A stretch of 64,000 nt of DNA. Origin: Sinosporangium siamense. Its GTDB lineage: Bacteria; Actinomycetota; Actinomycetes; Streptosporangiales; Streptosporangiaceae. Under the pieces are notes generated by a model. That model searched no databases and was not told the origin of the DNA. It was given only the letters and a program-made list of their open reading frames with translations. Below, one piece after another: positions 53,301 to 61,012 of this stretch. The stretch is taken from positions 1 to 64,000 of the forward strand of contig NZ_BOOW01000031.1 of NCBI RefSeq assembly GCF_016863435.1, given 5' to 3'. The translations under genes and the position numbers were made by a program. Within the stretch, counting starts at the first letter, position 1; each line of letters begins with the position of its first letter.

Positions 53301-53584
53301 CTACCGGCACCCGCCGCGACGTGCCCCCCGCCGTCCGCTCCCTGCTCCCCACCGCCCCCGCGACCTACATGGCGCACGACCCCCTCCTCGTCGACGGCGC
53401 CCCCGCCACGTGGCGCTTCTACGACGGCACCGTGCACTGCTCCGACATCGACGGCCTGGCCCGCGGCCTGGCCTGGGCCTGCGGCCAGTGGGGCGACCGC
53501 CTGGCCGTGGCCGCCCTCCTCCGCGACCCCGACGCCGTCCCCCTCCTCCTGGCCGAAGCCGACCTCGACAGCCTGAACGCCTAA
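50399..53584 (+). CDS. Sacsin N-terminal (Hsp90-like) GHKL ATPase domain protein
   Basis: A 1061-aa protein with an N-terminal GHKL ATPase fold like that of Sacsin and Hsp90. Residues about 70-190 hold the ATP-binding motifs: IVELAQNAADAALRAG (N box with Glu and Asn), an AANTGAPLDAPGVEGLATL loop, and GRFGVGFAAVVSV (G2 box). No other domain is recognised in the remaining 850 residues, which are Leu/Pro/Asp-rich and probably helical repeats. The first 45 residues are disordered and contain two copies of a ten-residue unit (SSADSNSxAx) encoded by a perfect-looking 30-base duplication. A chaperone-like role is inferred from the fold. A 16-bp array lies just upstream. Confidence 0.85.
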   Translation: MTDISGADPASSADSNSAALSSADSNSGAASGATTGDDAFGTARMRAAVLDAWVASPARFREDANAEEDFALGGYRDRLIVELAQNAADAALRAGVPGRLRLVLKDGVLTAANTGAPLDAPGVEGLATLRVSAKRDEKGAAGRFGVGFAAVVSVCDAPLIASRATGAVRWSREETTALVSGLPALAAALRERAGHVPMLRLPFAAPPVEIPEGFDTIVRLPLRDKTAEESVRRMLDETDAALPLGMPSLGVIEIEIDGAVRTVTADNWKVVSASGEFTPEQVAELFADRPTEERARPHWLVRWAVPVAGNGEPRPLPAGVPPVVHAPTPSDEPLDLPVLLIATLPMATDRRHAATGPLRAFLVERAAEAYLELLTELPRTPALLSLVPGLMGKAELDAEIRRAILRRLPDTPLLPALSAPAEPTEAAPAGPDAFELLNAPEKAVRREETDGWWRPFDGAVAGRRAASVAGSAELLDLVAPVVPGLLPADWPTRHPALTTLGVKRVELAEVIEMLSGDAVESRDPAWWRSLYDVLPADDPEAIGALPVPLADGRLVRGPRGTLVMKEGSALDPAVLAPLGLRVVHPGAAHPLLLRLGAAEATPRTVLDDPLTRAAVSESLESGDADPVAQAVLALVDAAGLTAGEAPWLGDLALRSTAGDLYPAAELLLAGGTLAGLVEEDTPFGVAAPDLVERYGPRVLAAAGVLDGFAVANDTDVLLDPDECDHGLDREEEWLEAVLDTLPDLSVPPVAPEFSAIRDLEYVADWPTALTLLTRPPLRAALHPLRLVAGGETVEVPSYTAWWLSTHPVLGGRTPTGLRVPGGDPLLFGLYGEAPAGLDPAALALIGVRTTLADLLAQRGGPEELLDLMGDPDLEVDRAQLRSLWMALAGVDPSRVEPPGSVRAVLHGEIVVADAETGDPGPVVVEAPDLLPHVADRPLILSPFDLAEALSELLDLPLAGEVVTGEVTSTGTRRDVPPAVRSLLPTAPATYMAHDPLLVDGAPATWRFYDGTVHCSDIDGLARGLAWACGQWGDRLAVAALLRDPDAVPLLLAEADLDSLNA
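50429..50488 (+). repeat. 30-bp tandem duplication in the 5' end of the ATPase gene
   Basis: AGCAGTGCCGATTCGAACAG begins both at 50429 and 50459; the two 30-base copies differ only near their 3' ends. It encodes SSADSNSAAL and SSADSNSGAA. Confidence 0.85.
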
Positions 53585-53621
53585 CCCCGACCCAGCCGCA
53601 CGAGCGGGGGTCGGCTTCGCT

Positions 53622-53659
53622 CCGCGCCCGGGGGCGCGGGCATTCCCACCGTCGGTGGG
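53622..53659 (+). terminator. Double hairpin after the Sacsin-like ATPase gene
   Basis: Two adjacent stems, CCGCGCCC/GGGCGCGG (53622-53639) and CCCACC/GGTGGG (53645-53659), follow the stop after 37 bases. Confidence 0.5.
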
Positions 53660-53745
53660 TTCCCCCGCCTCGGGATGGCCCGGGCTGTTCCGTGCCCCTG
53701 CCGTGGCGACTCTCCTGGCGGCAGCCGATCTTGGCAGCTCATGCC

Positions 53746-54258
53746 CCTGCCGCTCGCCTCAGGGCGGCCAGGCGCCGATCAAAGCCGGCCACCCTGGAGC
53801 GCGTCATGGCGCACGGCCCGCCGGCCGCTTCCGTCAGGGTGGTCACCGAGCCGGCGCGACGCGTGGCGGTGGTCACGGCGACGGCGGCGGACCCGTCAGA
53901 CGTCGACGGGCCACCACGGCTGCCGTCGCCGGCCTGCGAGCCGCGCCGCCGGCCGCCGCTTCCGAGCTCATCGGCTTGTTCCCGCTCGGCCTCGGCGAGC
54001 CCGTCACCGTCACCGTGGCTCTTGTCAGCGAAGAGCCGGTGGCAGGGGCCACGCTCGACCTGCTGCCCGGCGGCCGGTTCGCCAGTGCCACCCACGTCGG
54101 CCCCTACGACCAGATCGGGCTGATCGCGTATGCACTGCTGTCCTGGTGCGCCGAGCGGCACTATCCCGCCTGCGGCCCGATCCGCGAGGTGTAGGTGTCC
54201 GACCCGGCGACCACCCCACCCGATCGCCTGATCACCCACCTGATGATTCCCCTGGAGA
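53746..54258 (+). pseudogene. Decayed GyrI-like effector domain (MerR-type C-terminus)
   Basis: Reading across frames recovers a GyrI-like small-molecule-binding domain as found at the C-terminus of MerR regulators. ARLRAARRRSK and SVRVVTEPARRVAVVTATA are in the frame of 53806; after DVDG (near 53911) the homology continues in another frame as AAVAGLRAA, IGLFPLGLGEPVTVTVALV, PGGRFASATHVGPYDQIGL and CGPIREV. A TAG at 54192-54194 stands where Tyr is expected; after it VSDPATTPPDRLITHLMIPLE finishes the domain. So there is one frameshift, one nonsense codon and no DNA-binding domain. Confidence 0.75.
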
Positions 54259-54261
54259 ACA

Positions 54262-54529
54262 ATGACGCCGCAGTTGATCCACTGCGACTCCGTCACCTGC
54301 CTCAACGTCACCGGTCTCGGCGAGCCAGGCGGCAGCGAGCACGTCTCGGCCATCGGCGCCCTATATGCCGTGGCCTCCGCCATGGGCGGGGCCGACGGAG
54401 GGCCGTTGGTGGGTGGAGGACTCTCGGCCTCCGCTGGAGAAGCCGCGCGATCAGTGGCGGTGGCATCTGCTGCTGCCTCTGCCCGGGTCCCGGCCGCCAT
54501 ATGAGCGGGAGGCCGGGCGTCCCGCTTCG
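54262..54529 (+). pseudogene. Decayed stand-alone GyrI-like protein
   Basis: The frame from ATG 54262 begins MTPQLIHCDSVTCLNVTGLG with EPGG and IGALYAVASAM, the usual start of stand-alone GyrI-like domain proteins. Near 54395 the homology jumps by one base to WWVEDSRPPLEKPRDQWRW and HLLLPLPG, then stops matching at PPYE. So it is frameshifted and lacks its last two thirds. It begins a few bases after the previous pseudogene, so the two were probably once coupled. Confidence 0.7.
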
Positions 54530-54535
54530 GCTCGG

Positions 54536-54766
54536 CTAGCGCGGCCCGGCTTGGCGGCGGCGGTCTCGACGGTGGATGTACCACAGGCCGAAGAGGCCGC
54601 CGACGATGCCGGCGACGCAGGTCCACACCCACCAGTCCTGTTCCAGGTCGGGCTGGAACACCAGGAGAACCACGAGCGCGATCGCCCACAGGCCCATGCC
54701 CGCCAGGATGGCGGCCTTGTCGTTGGTCTTGAGCGGCTCGGGGTCGGGCCTGCGGGGCTGTCTCAC
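54536..54766 (-). CDS. DUF2530 membrane protein
   Basis: A 76-aa protein starting at GTG (RQPRRPDPEPLKTND). Two membrane helices (about 19-37 and 46-62) surround FQPDLEQDWWVWTC, the DUF2530 signature, and the tail YIHRRDRRRQAGPR is cytoplasmic. Family function is unknown. It is divergent from the MarR gene, a pairing also found in mycobacteria as I recall. The frame is open to 54874 but the family start is near 54766. Confidence 0.85.
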   Translation of the reverse strand: MRQPRRPDPEPLKTNDKAAILAGMGLWAIALVVLLVFQPDLEQDWWVWTCVAGIVGGLFGLWYIHRRDRRRQAGPR

Positions 54767-55121
54767 GCCGTCCACACTACTTCGCGGGTTGACCTCGGCG
54801 GCGACGTCCGGGCAGGTCGCCGCGGATAGGGGGCGGGGGTGTCCAGTGGTGGTCGCAGGCGGTGGGGACGCCATGGCGGCCCCGGGTGGGCGTGCGCCCG
54901 GGGTGATCGCGAGGCTCCCGCCGTACGGGCGAGGCGCGGGCTGCCGTGCCGCCGGGCGTGGCCCGGGTGCGGAAGAGGCGGCGGGGAGCAGGTGCCTGGG
55001 TAGGTGCCCGGGGGAGACACCGGGGGTGCGGGTGCCTGGATAGGCTCTGGCATCTGCCGTGAAAAGGGGCGATTGGTGGGAATGCCATGGAGCCGTATAT
55101 AGTTAGCAAAGGTAATGAGAC
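54767..55121. other. Divergent intergenic region DUF2530 / MarR
   Basis: About 355 bases. The right end holds the MarR-type inverted repeat that overlaps the MarR start codon. Nothing else is recognised. Confidence 0.45.
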
Positions 55122-55129
55122 ATGCTAAC
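55102..55129. promoter_or_regulatory. Probable MarR operator
   Basis: An inverted repeat GTTAGCA (55102-55108) and TGCTAAC (55123-55129) spans the start codon of the MarR gene. A tighter pseudo-palindrome TTAGC-AAA-GGTAA lies within. Binding would block initiation of the MarR transcript: autoregulation. Confidence 0.6.
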
Positions 55130-55583
55130 GAACCCTCCCAAGATGAGCCCGGCCGCGAATCTGCGAAGCGACGCCGGGTTGGCTTCCGCGCTACGCGTGA
55201 CGTTGGCGCGACTGAACAGAAGACTGCGAAGACAGGCGGCGAAGCACTCGCTGACAGCCACACAGCTCGCGACGCTCGCCGCAGTGGAACGGCATTCCGC
55301 GATAACCCCCGGCGAATTGGCCGAGCAAGAGAAGGTGCAGCCACCCTCGATCACAAGGGTGATCGCCGCACTGGACGAGCGCGGCCTGATCGCCCGATCC
55401 CCCCATCCGACCGACCGGCGGCAAGTGACCGTGAGCGTGACCGAGGCCGGGCTGGCGCTGTTGAAGGAGGAGCGCCGCCGCAAGGAAGCCTGGCTGGCAC
55501 AACGGTTGAAGGAACTGACTCCCGAGGAGAAGACCGTGTTGCGGCAGGCGGCGCAGATCCTGGAGAAGCTCAGCAAGATCTAG
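55122..55583 (+). CDS. MarR-family transcriptional regulator
   Basis: A 153-aa winged-helix regulator. The N-terminal dimerisation helices include ALRVTLARLNRRLRRQ; the DNA-binding part is TATQLATLAAVERHSAITPGE cut at helix 2, with PPSITRVIAALDERGLI as recognition helix and PTDRRQVTVSVTEAG as the wing. It starts at ATG 55122 inside its own probable operator and is followed by an MFS efflux gene on the same strand, the likely regulated target. Confidence 0.94.
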   Translation: MLTNPPKMSPAANLRSDAGLASALRVTLARLNRRLRRQAAKHSLTATQLATLAAVERHSAITPGELAEQEKVQPPSITRVIAALDERGLIARSPHPTDRRQVTVSVTEAGLALLKEERRRKEAWLAQRLKELTPEEKTVLRQAAQILEKLSKI

Positions 55584-55750
55584 CGGACCCAGAAGAACGC
55601 CGCGCGGCCGTGCCGAAGGCGCGGCCGCGGATTCGTCCTGCCGGCGAACGCCCCGATGTGGGGCGCGCCGGATGTGTCGAAGGTGTCGGACGTCGGCCTG
55701 GAACGGGAGCGCGGGCCGGATTCGACGGTGGCACGACTGTATTGAGAGAT

Positions 55751-57220
55751 ATGAGTGGGGCCACGGTGCTCGCCGGCGACCGCGTCATGCTGGAAGGGCC
55801 GGCGATGCCCACCACGGGCCTCGCCTTATGCGACGACCCCGCGCCGCCGCGCGGAGAAACCATCCCCGGCCCCCGTGTCCCGGACACCAAGGGCGATGCC
55901 GGCGCGCAAGCCGCGGTCAAGGTCGCGGAGCTGGAGGAGCAGGCCGATGCCGTACCCGTGAAGGGTGGCATGTTCCGCTCCCTCCGGAACCACAACTATC
56001 GCCTGTTCGCCAGTGGTGGCGTGGTCTCCAACGTCGGCACCTGGATGCAGCGCACCGCGCAGGACTGGCTGGTGCTGGACCTGACGAACGGCAGTGCCGT
56101 GGCGCTTGGGGTGGCGACGGCGTTGCAGTTCATGCCGCAGTTGTTCTTCGGCCTGTGGGGCGGTGTGCTGGCGGACCGCTATGCGAAGCGGCCGGTGATG
56201 ATCATCGCTCAGACGATCATGGGGCTGCTCGCGCTGACGCTGGGCCTGCTCACAGTGACCGGCACGGCGGAGATCTGGCACGTATACGCGATGGCGTTCG
56301 CGCTCGGTGTGGTCGCCTGTGTGGAGGTGCCCACGCGGCAGTCCTTCATCGTGGAGATGGTCGGCAAGCCCGACCTGACCAACGCGATCGCCCTCAACAG
56401 TTCGATCTTCAACCTGGCCCGTGTGGTCGGGCCGGCCCTGGCCGGTCTGCTGATCTACGCGCTGGGCGGCACCGGGCCGATCTTCCTGCTCAACGCGGTG
56501 TCGTTCGCGGCGGTGATCTCGGGGCTGCTGCTGATGCGCAAGGCGGAGCTGAATCCGTCCGAGCGGGTGCCGAGGGCCAAGGGGCAGCTGCGGGAAGGCC
56601 TGCGCTATGTGCTGGACCGGCCCGAACTGCTGATGCCGGTGTTGCTGATCGCCTTCGTGTCGATGTACGCGCAGAGTTTCGGCATGACGATAGCGCTTAT
56701 GGCCCGCGAGGTCTTCCAGGCCGGGGCGTCGTCGTTCGGTGTGGCCTCCAGCGCGTTCGCGGTCGGGGCGCTCGCGGGGGCGCTGCTGGCGGCGCGCCGG
56801 GTGAGACCCACCAAGAAGCTGATCATCGGCGGTGCGGTGATCTTCTCGGTGCTGCAAATGGCGTCGGCGCTCGCCCCCTGGTACCCGCTCTACCTGGCGA
56901 TGCTGGTGCCGGCCGGCATGGCGCTGATCACCGTGAACACCGCGGCCAACGCCGCCGTGCAACTCGCCACGTCGGCGGAGATGCGCGGCCGGGTAATGGG
57001 CATCTACGTGCTCGTGTTCACCGGCGGTGTGCCGGTGGGGGCGGCCGTGCTGGGCTGGCTGGCGGAGTTCGGCGGGCCGCGCGCGGGTGTGATGATTGCG
57101 GGAGCGCTCTGCCTGGTCGGTGTCGGCCTTGCGACGACGCTCACCAAGGTGATCACACGCAGGAGGAAGTCACGTGCGGCTGTTCACGGCGTTGCTCCCG
57201 CCCCCGGCGGTGCTCGGTGA
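55751..57220 (+). CDS. MFS transporter (MFS_3, drug/siderophore efflux type)
   Basis: A 489-aa transporter with 12 membrane helices. NYRLFASGGVVSNVGTWMQR is the typical MFS_3 start, with motif A GVLADRYAKRPVM and LNSSIFNLARVVGPALAGL. Either ATG 55751 (giving a 73-residue soluble, acidic N-terminus) or ATG 55970 (MFRSLRN, the usual family start) could be used; I give the longer form with reserve. Its position after a MarR gene suggests efflux induced by a toxic ligand. The last 47 bases overlap the ThpR gene. Confidence 0.9.
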   Translation: MSGATVLAGDRVMLEGPAMPTTGLALCDDPAPPRGETIPGPRVPDTKGDAGAQAAVKVAELEEQADAVPVKGGMFRSLRNHNYRLFASGGVVSNVGTWMQRTAQDWLVLDLTNGSAVALGVATALQFMPQLFFGLWGGVLADRYAKRPVMIIAQTIMGLLALTLGLLTVTGTAEIWHVYAMAFALGVVACVEVPTRQSFIVEMVGKPDLTNAIALNSSIFNLARVVGPALAGLLIYALGGTGPIFLLNAVSFAAVISGLLLMRKAELNPSERVPRAKGQLREGLRYVLDRPELLMPVLLIAFVSMYAQSFGMTIALMAREVFQAGASSFGVASSAFAVGALAGALLAARRVRPTKKLIIGGAVIFSVLQMASALAPWYPLYLAMLVPAGMALITVNTAANAAVQLATSAEMRGRVMGIYVLVFTGGVPVGAAVLGWLAEFGGPRAGVMIAGALCLVGVGLATTLTKVITRRRKSRAAVHGVAPAPGGAR

Positions 57221-57746
57221 GGTCGAGCGCGCGCTAGAGCCGCATCGCGACGCCTGGCCGGGCCTGCGCTGGGTGGACCCGGCGACCTGGCACCTCACCC
57301 TGACGTTCATGGGTGAGGTGCCGGCCGATGTGCAGCACGATCTGGAGGTACGGCTGGCGCGGGCGGCTTCGCGCCGTCCGCCGATGACGTTGTCCTTCGC
57401 CGGGGCGGGGGCCTTCCCGTCCCGGAAGCGGGCGCGGGTGCTCTGGATAGGGGTGTGCGGGCCGAAGCCGGTGCTCAGCCGTCTGGCCGACTCCTCGCAG
57501 GCCGCCGCGCGGCGGGCGGGGGCGGCCCACGGCGAGGCCAGGCCGTTCCACCCGCATCTCACGGTGGCCCGGACCCGGACACGAACCGGGGGAGACGACG
57601 TGAGGGAGCTGGTCGAGGCGCTGGCGGAGTTCGAGGGGACCGAGTGGCGGGCTGAGGAGATCCACCTCATGCGCAGCCATCTCGGGCCCCGCGTGCGATA
57701 TGAGTCACTGAGGTCGTGGCCGCTACATGGCCGAAACACCCTCTAA
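57174..57746 (+). CDS. thpR: RNA 2',3'-cyclic phosphodiesterase
   Basis: A 190-aa LigT/2H phosphoesterase that opens 2',3'-cyclic phosphates on RNA. Both HxTx motifs are present: WHLTLTF (near residue 39) and HPHLTVAR (near 125). It starts at GTG with a perfect AGGAGG 7 bases upstream, inside the end of the MFS gene, so translation is coupled. Confidence 0.95.
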   Translation: MRLFTALLPPPAVLGEVERALEPHRDAWPGLRWVDPATWHLTLTFMGEVPADVQHDLEVRLARAASRRPPMTLSFAGAGAFPSRKRARVLWIGVCGPKPVLSRLADSSQAAARRAGAAHGEARPFHPHLTVARTRTRTGGDDVRELVEALAEFEGTEWRAEEIHLMRSHLGPRVRYESLRSWPLHGRNTL

Positions 57747-57766
57747 TCGGGGCTAGGCTCCAGAAC

Positions 57767-57850
57767 GTGGAACGTCCTCGTCGCTGGATTGTGCCCCTTG
57801 TCCTCGGGCTGCTGGTGCTGATCGTGGTGGTCGGTGCCGCTCTGAGCTGA
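57767..57850 (+). CDS. 27-aa single-helix membrane peptide
   Basis: A 28-codon frame from GTG (VERPRRWIVPLVLGLLVLIV then VVGAALS). It has three Arg then a 17-residue hydrophobic stretch, the form of a small single-pass membrane protein with N-terminus in. It begins 20 bases after thpR and ends 10 bases before the convergent aldo/keto reductase gene. No strong ribosome site is visible. Confidence 0.45.
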   Translation: MERPRRWIVPLVLGLLVLIVVVGAALS

Positions 57851-57860
57851 TCTCGGGCAC

Positions 57861-58829
57861 CTACCAGGCGTAAGACTCAGGAGCGGTCTGGTAGCCGGGG
57901 AAGATCTCGTTGATGCGCATCAACGCCTTGTCGTCCAGCTTGATCTCCAGCGCCTTGAGCGCGCCGTCCAGCTGTGCCATGGTGCGGGGGCCGATGATCG
58001 GCGCGGTGACGGCCGGCTGGTGGAGCAGCCAGGCGAGGCTGACGTCGGCGGTGTCCTGCCCGAACTCATCGCAGAACTTCTCATACCGCTCGATCTTGTC
58101 GCGGTGCTTCTCCAGCTGCTCCAGGGCGAACCCCGACGCCGAGCGACCCTTGTCGATCTTGCGGAGGATGCCGCCGAGCACGCCGCCCGCGAGCGGGCTC
58201 CACGGAATCAGGCCCAGGCCGTAGTGCTCGCAGGCGGGCACGACCTCTAGCTCGGCGGCGCGAACGATCAGGTTGTAGTGGGATTGTTCGGACACCAGGC
58301 CGAACGAGCCCCGCCTGCGTGCCGCCTCCTGGGCCTGCGCGATGTGCCAGCCGGCGAAGTTGGACGACCCGACGTAGACGATCTTGCCCTGCTGGCGCAG
58401 GACATCCATGGCCTCCCAGAACTCCTCGAAAGGGGTGTTCCTATCGATGTGGTGCGCCTGGTAGATGTCGATGTAGTCGGTCTGCAGCCGCTTCAGCGAG
58501 GCATCGCAGGCACGCCGGATGTTGAGCGCGGACAGCAGGTTGTCGTTGGGCCAGTCGCCCATGGATCCGTAGAGTTTGGTGGCGATGACCGTCTTCTCAC
58601 GCCGGCCGCCGCCTTTGGCGAACCAGCGGCCGATGATCTGCTCGGTGATCCCCTCTCCCTTTTGCCGCCCATAGACGTTGGCGGTGTCAAAGAAGTTGAT
58701 GCCCACCTCAAGGGCCCGATCCATGATGGCGTGGGAGTCCTCCTCGGAGGTCTCCGGGCCGAAGTTCATGGTCCCGAGGCAGAGTCGGCTGACCGATAGT
58801 CCGCTGCGTCCCAGGTTCGCGTAATCCAT
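57861..58829 (-). CDS. Aldo/keto reductase
   Basis: A 322-aa NADPH-dependent oxidoreductase with the TIM-barrel AKR fold. The catalytic tetrad is visible: Asp and Tyr in FFDTANVYGR, Lys in VIATKLYGS, His in IYQAHHIDR. The YVGSSNFAGWHI and LIPWSPLAGG motifs bind cofactor and substrate; RTMAQLDGAL is in the cofactor clamp. Substrate unknown. The frame is open to 58898; ATG 58829 (MDYANLGRSGL) is the family start. Confidence 0.95.
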   Translation of the reverse strand: MDYANLGRSGLSVSRLCLGTMNFGPETSEEDSHAIMDRALEVGINFFDTANVYGRQKGEGITEQIIGRWFAKGGGRREKTVIATKLYGSMGDWPNDNLLSALNIRRACDASLKRLQTDYIDIYQAHHIDRNTPFEEFWEAMDVLRQQGKIVYVGSSNFAGWHIAQAQEAARRRGSFGLVSEQSHYNLIVRAAELEVVPACEHYGLGLIPWSPLAGGVLGGILRKIDKGRSASGFALEQLEKHRDKIERYEKFCDEFGQDTADVSLAWLLHQPAVTAPIIGPRTMAQLDGALKALEIKLDDKALMRINEIFPGYQTAPESYAW

Positions 58830-58980
58830 GGGTTTCAGGGTAGATACCTGGAGTGCGCTCCTGTCGAGCCCCACGCCGTTGCGGAGTGGCAAGATCAAAT
58901 GCTGGAATGGTCGTCCGCTCTCCAGCGAAGTGATCCTTCCCCTGACGTCACGTTAGCGGTCCACAGGGCATGATGGCCAC

Positions 58981-60045
58981 ATGGGGACTCGATCGCGCAT
59001 CCGAAAACCGCTGGTCACCGGGGCCGCGCTGGCCGCGGTGCTCGCCACTTGGGCGGCGCCGGCCTGGGGTGCGGCGGCCCTTGAGCCGGAGGACGAGGAG
59101 GGGCTCGCCTTCAAGATCGCCGACTCGCGGATCGGCGAATCGAGCGGCCTCGCGGTGTCCCTCACCCACGACAACGTGATCTACACCCACAACGACAGCG
59201 ACGACGGCCCCGTGTTCTACGCCCTCGGCGCCGACGGCCGCACCCGGGCGAGGTTCACCCTCAGCGGCGCGGCGGCCCGCGACTGGGAGGGCATGGCCGC
59301 CTCGGTCGACAAGAGCACCGGGCGGGGGGTGCTCTGGTTCGGCGACGTGGGCGACAACTTCAACGGCGCCTGGCCCGACATCTCCATCTACAAGGTCAAC
59401 GAGCCCACGTCGATGCGCGGGGGCGCTCTGCCCGCCGTGCGCTACCGGTTCCGCTACGAGGACGGGGGGCGCAACGCCGAGGGCATCATGGTCAACCCGC
59501 GCACCGGCAGGCTATACGTCGTCAGCAAGGAGTTCGGCGGCTCCATCTACGAGGCGCCGCGCCGCCTGCGCACCGACCGCGTCAACGTGCTCCGCCGCGT
59601 CGGCTCGGCGCCCGTCATGGCGACGGACGCGGCCTACGCGCCTGACGGGTCGAGCTTTGTCATCCGCACCTATCTGTCCGCCTCGCTCTATCGGGCGCCC
59701 GACGAGCTGATCTCCCGCTTGGACATGCCCGCGGTCAAACAGGCCGAGAGCATCACCTACACCCGCGACGGCACCGCCGTACTCACCGGCACCGAGGGGG
59801 CCAAGAGCCCCGTCTACCGCGTGCCCCTGCCGCGGGAGGCCCTGCCCACCCCGACGCCCACACCTAAGCCAGCCGCAGAAGGCGAGAAGAAGCCCGCCAA
59901 GGGGCCCGCCGACGTGTCGGCGGCGGGGGCTGAGGACAAGGACGCGGAGGCGGGCGGTGTTCCTGTGGGCACGATCGCCCTGTGGCTGGTCGTCGCGGTC
60001 GGAGCCACGGCGGTCATCGCCTTCATCGCCCGCCGCGCGCACTAG
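58981..60045 (+). CDS. Secreted, C-terminally anchored beta-propeller-like protein
   Basis: A 354-aa exported protein. A signal peptide ends near AWGAAA (about 32); the body (35-280) has repeated strands with motifs such as ESSGLAVS, YTHNDSDDG, DWEGMA, GDVGDN and YVVSKEFGG, typical of propeller proteins. A Pro/Lys/Ala-rich linker (about 285-325; PTPTPTPKP) leads to a C-terminal membrane helix ending FIARRAH. So the body faces outward on a stalk. The exact family is uncertain; the DNDGN-like motifs resemble secreted phytase-like propellers. Confidence 0.82.
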   Translation: MGTRSRIRKPLVTGAALAAVLATWAAPAWGAAALEPEDEEGLAFKIADSRIGESSGLAVSLTHDNVIYTHNDSDDGPVFYALGADGRTRARFTLSGAAARDWEGMAASVDKSTGRGVLWFGDVGDNFNGAWPDISIYKVNEPTSMRGGALPAVRYRFRYEDGGRNAEGIMVNPRTGRLYVVSKEFGGSIYEAPRRLRTDRVNVLRRVGSAPVMATDAAYAPDGSSFVIRTYLSASLYRAPDELISRLDMPAVKQAESITYTRDGTAVLTGTEGAKSPVYRVPLPREALPTPTPTPKPAAEGEKKPAKGPADVSAAGAEDKDAEAGGVPVGTIALWLVVAVGATAVIAFIARRAH

Positions 60046-60047
60046 AC

Positions 60048-60125
60048 GCGGGCACCGGAGCCGGGTGCTGGAGGCGGGTGCTAAAGGCGGGCACTGGAGT
60101 CGGGTGCTAGAGGTGGGCGCTGTGG
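60048..60125. repeat. Six tandem copies of a 13-bp repeat
   Basis: Units like GCGGGTGCTGGAG begin at 60048, 60061, 60074, 60087, 60100 and 60113 with one to four differences. The array starts two bases after the stop of the anchored secreted protein. Confidence 0.85.
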
Positions 60126-60319
60126 ACGCTGCCGTGAGGTGATCGGGATTCCACCAACAGTTGATCTTTAGATGACCTTTCGTCCCGACGTACTGGACGG
60201 CCATATCGAGGGGATTTCCGGTTGTGGCGGCCCTTTGCGTGGAACACACCGGGGTAAGAAGATCGGTAAGTTGGCAGGCGACCCTTCCTAGATGCGGTTA
60301 GTAGCGCTAATTTTCCGGC

Positions 60320-61012
60320 ATGCGGCTGTTGGTGCATGGAGCGTCTGTTTTCGTGGGCCCACATGCCGTGGCCAAGTTCTCCACCGACGGCAACGGACCA
60401 GCGCAACTCCCTCATGATCACGATAAAGATCGCCCAGCTCCGACATCCATAGAACCCGCCGGTGAAGTGCATGTTCGCACCTGCGGGCCGCCGGGGAATG
60501 CGGTGGTGATTGTCCACCCGGGGGGCGTGCTCGGTCCCGGACAGCCTACGCTCAATGCACCGAACGAGGGGTTCAAGGCCGGAGTAAGCCAAGCCTGGCC
60601 TATGGTGAAAGGCGGTGTTGGATTGGTTGATATGCGTGATCTGGCGACCGCTCCGTCAAGGTGCGTGGAGCAGGAGAGAGGACCCCGCGGGTTCATGCCG
60701 GGCGGACGTTTTCTCCCGTTCCCCGGCTTCCCCGACGACGAGGTCACCGGGCTCACCCGCCGCCGGCGTCGGCCCCCTGGCGTGCTCCCGCACGCTGTCG
60801 TCTCCCCGCTCCATCTGCTTAAACGGATCACCGCCATCGAAACCCCACTGACAACGGACGCGGCCGGCCTCACGGTCACGCCGACCTCCGTCCACATCCG
60901 TACGCCGCGCGCCGAGCGCCAGGCCGCCCGCCGGAGAGGTGCCGCCACCGTGACCACGCCGCGCCGCCACACGCAGGGAAGACGCCTATACGCGCCGGGA
61001 GCGGCGCGATGA
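60320..61012 (+). pseudogene. Truncated NAD-dependent epimerase/dehydratase remnant
   Basis: The 230-aa frame reads as an extended short-chain dehydrogenase with a large internal loss. It starts MRLLVHGASVFVGPHAVAKF, where the Rossmann motif GASGFVG has lost a Gly. It then jumps after a short junk stretch to the C-terminal half: VVIVHPGGVLGPGQPTL, ANEGFKAG, GGVGLVDMRDLA, GGRFLPF and LKRITAIETPL. About 110-130 residues, including the catalytic Tyr-x3-Lys, are absent, and homology ends near 60920. Although the frame is open, the protein cannot be a working enzyme. Its end overlaps the lhgO start by 4 bases. Confidence 0.7.
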
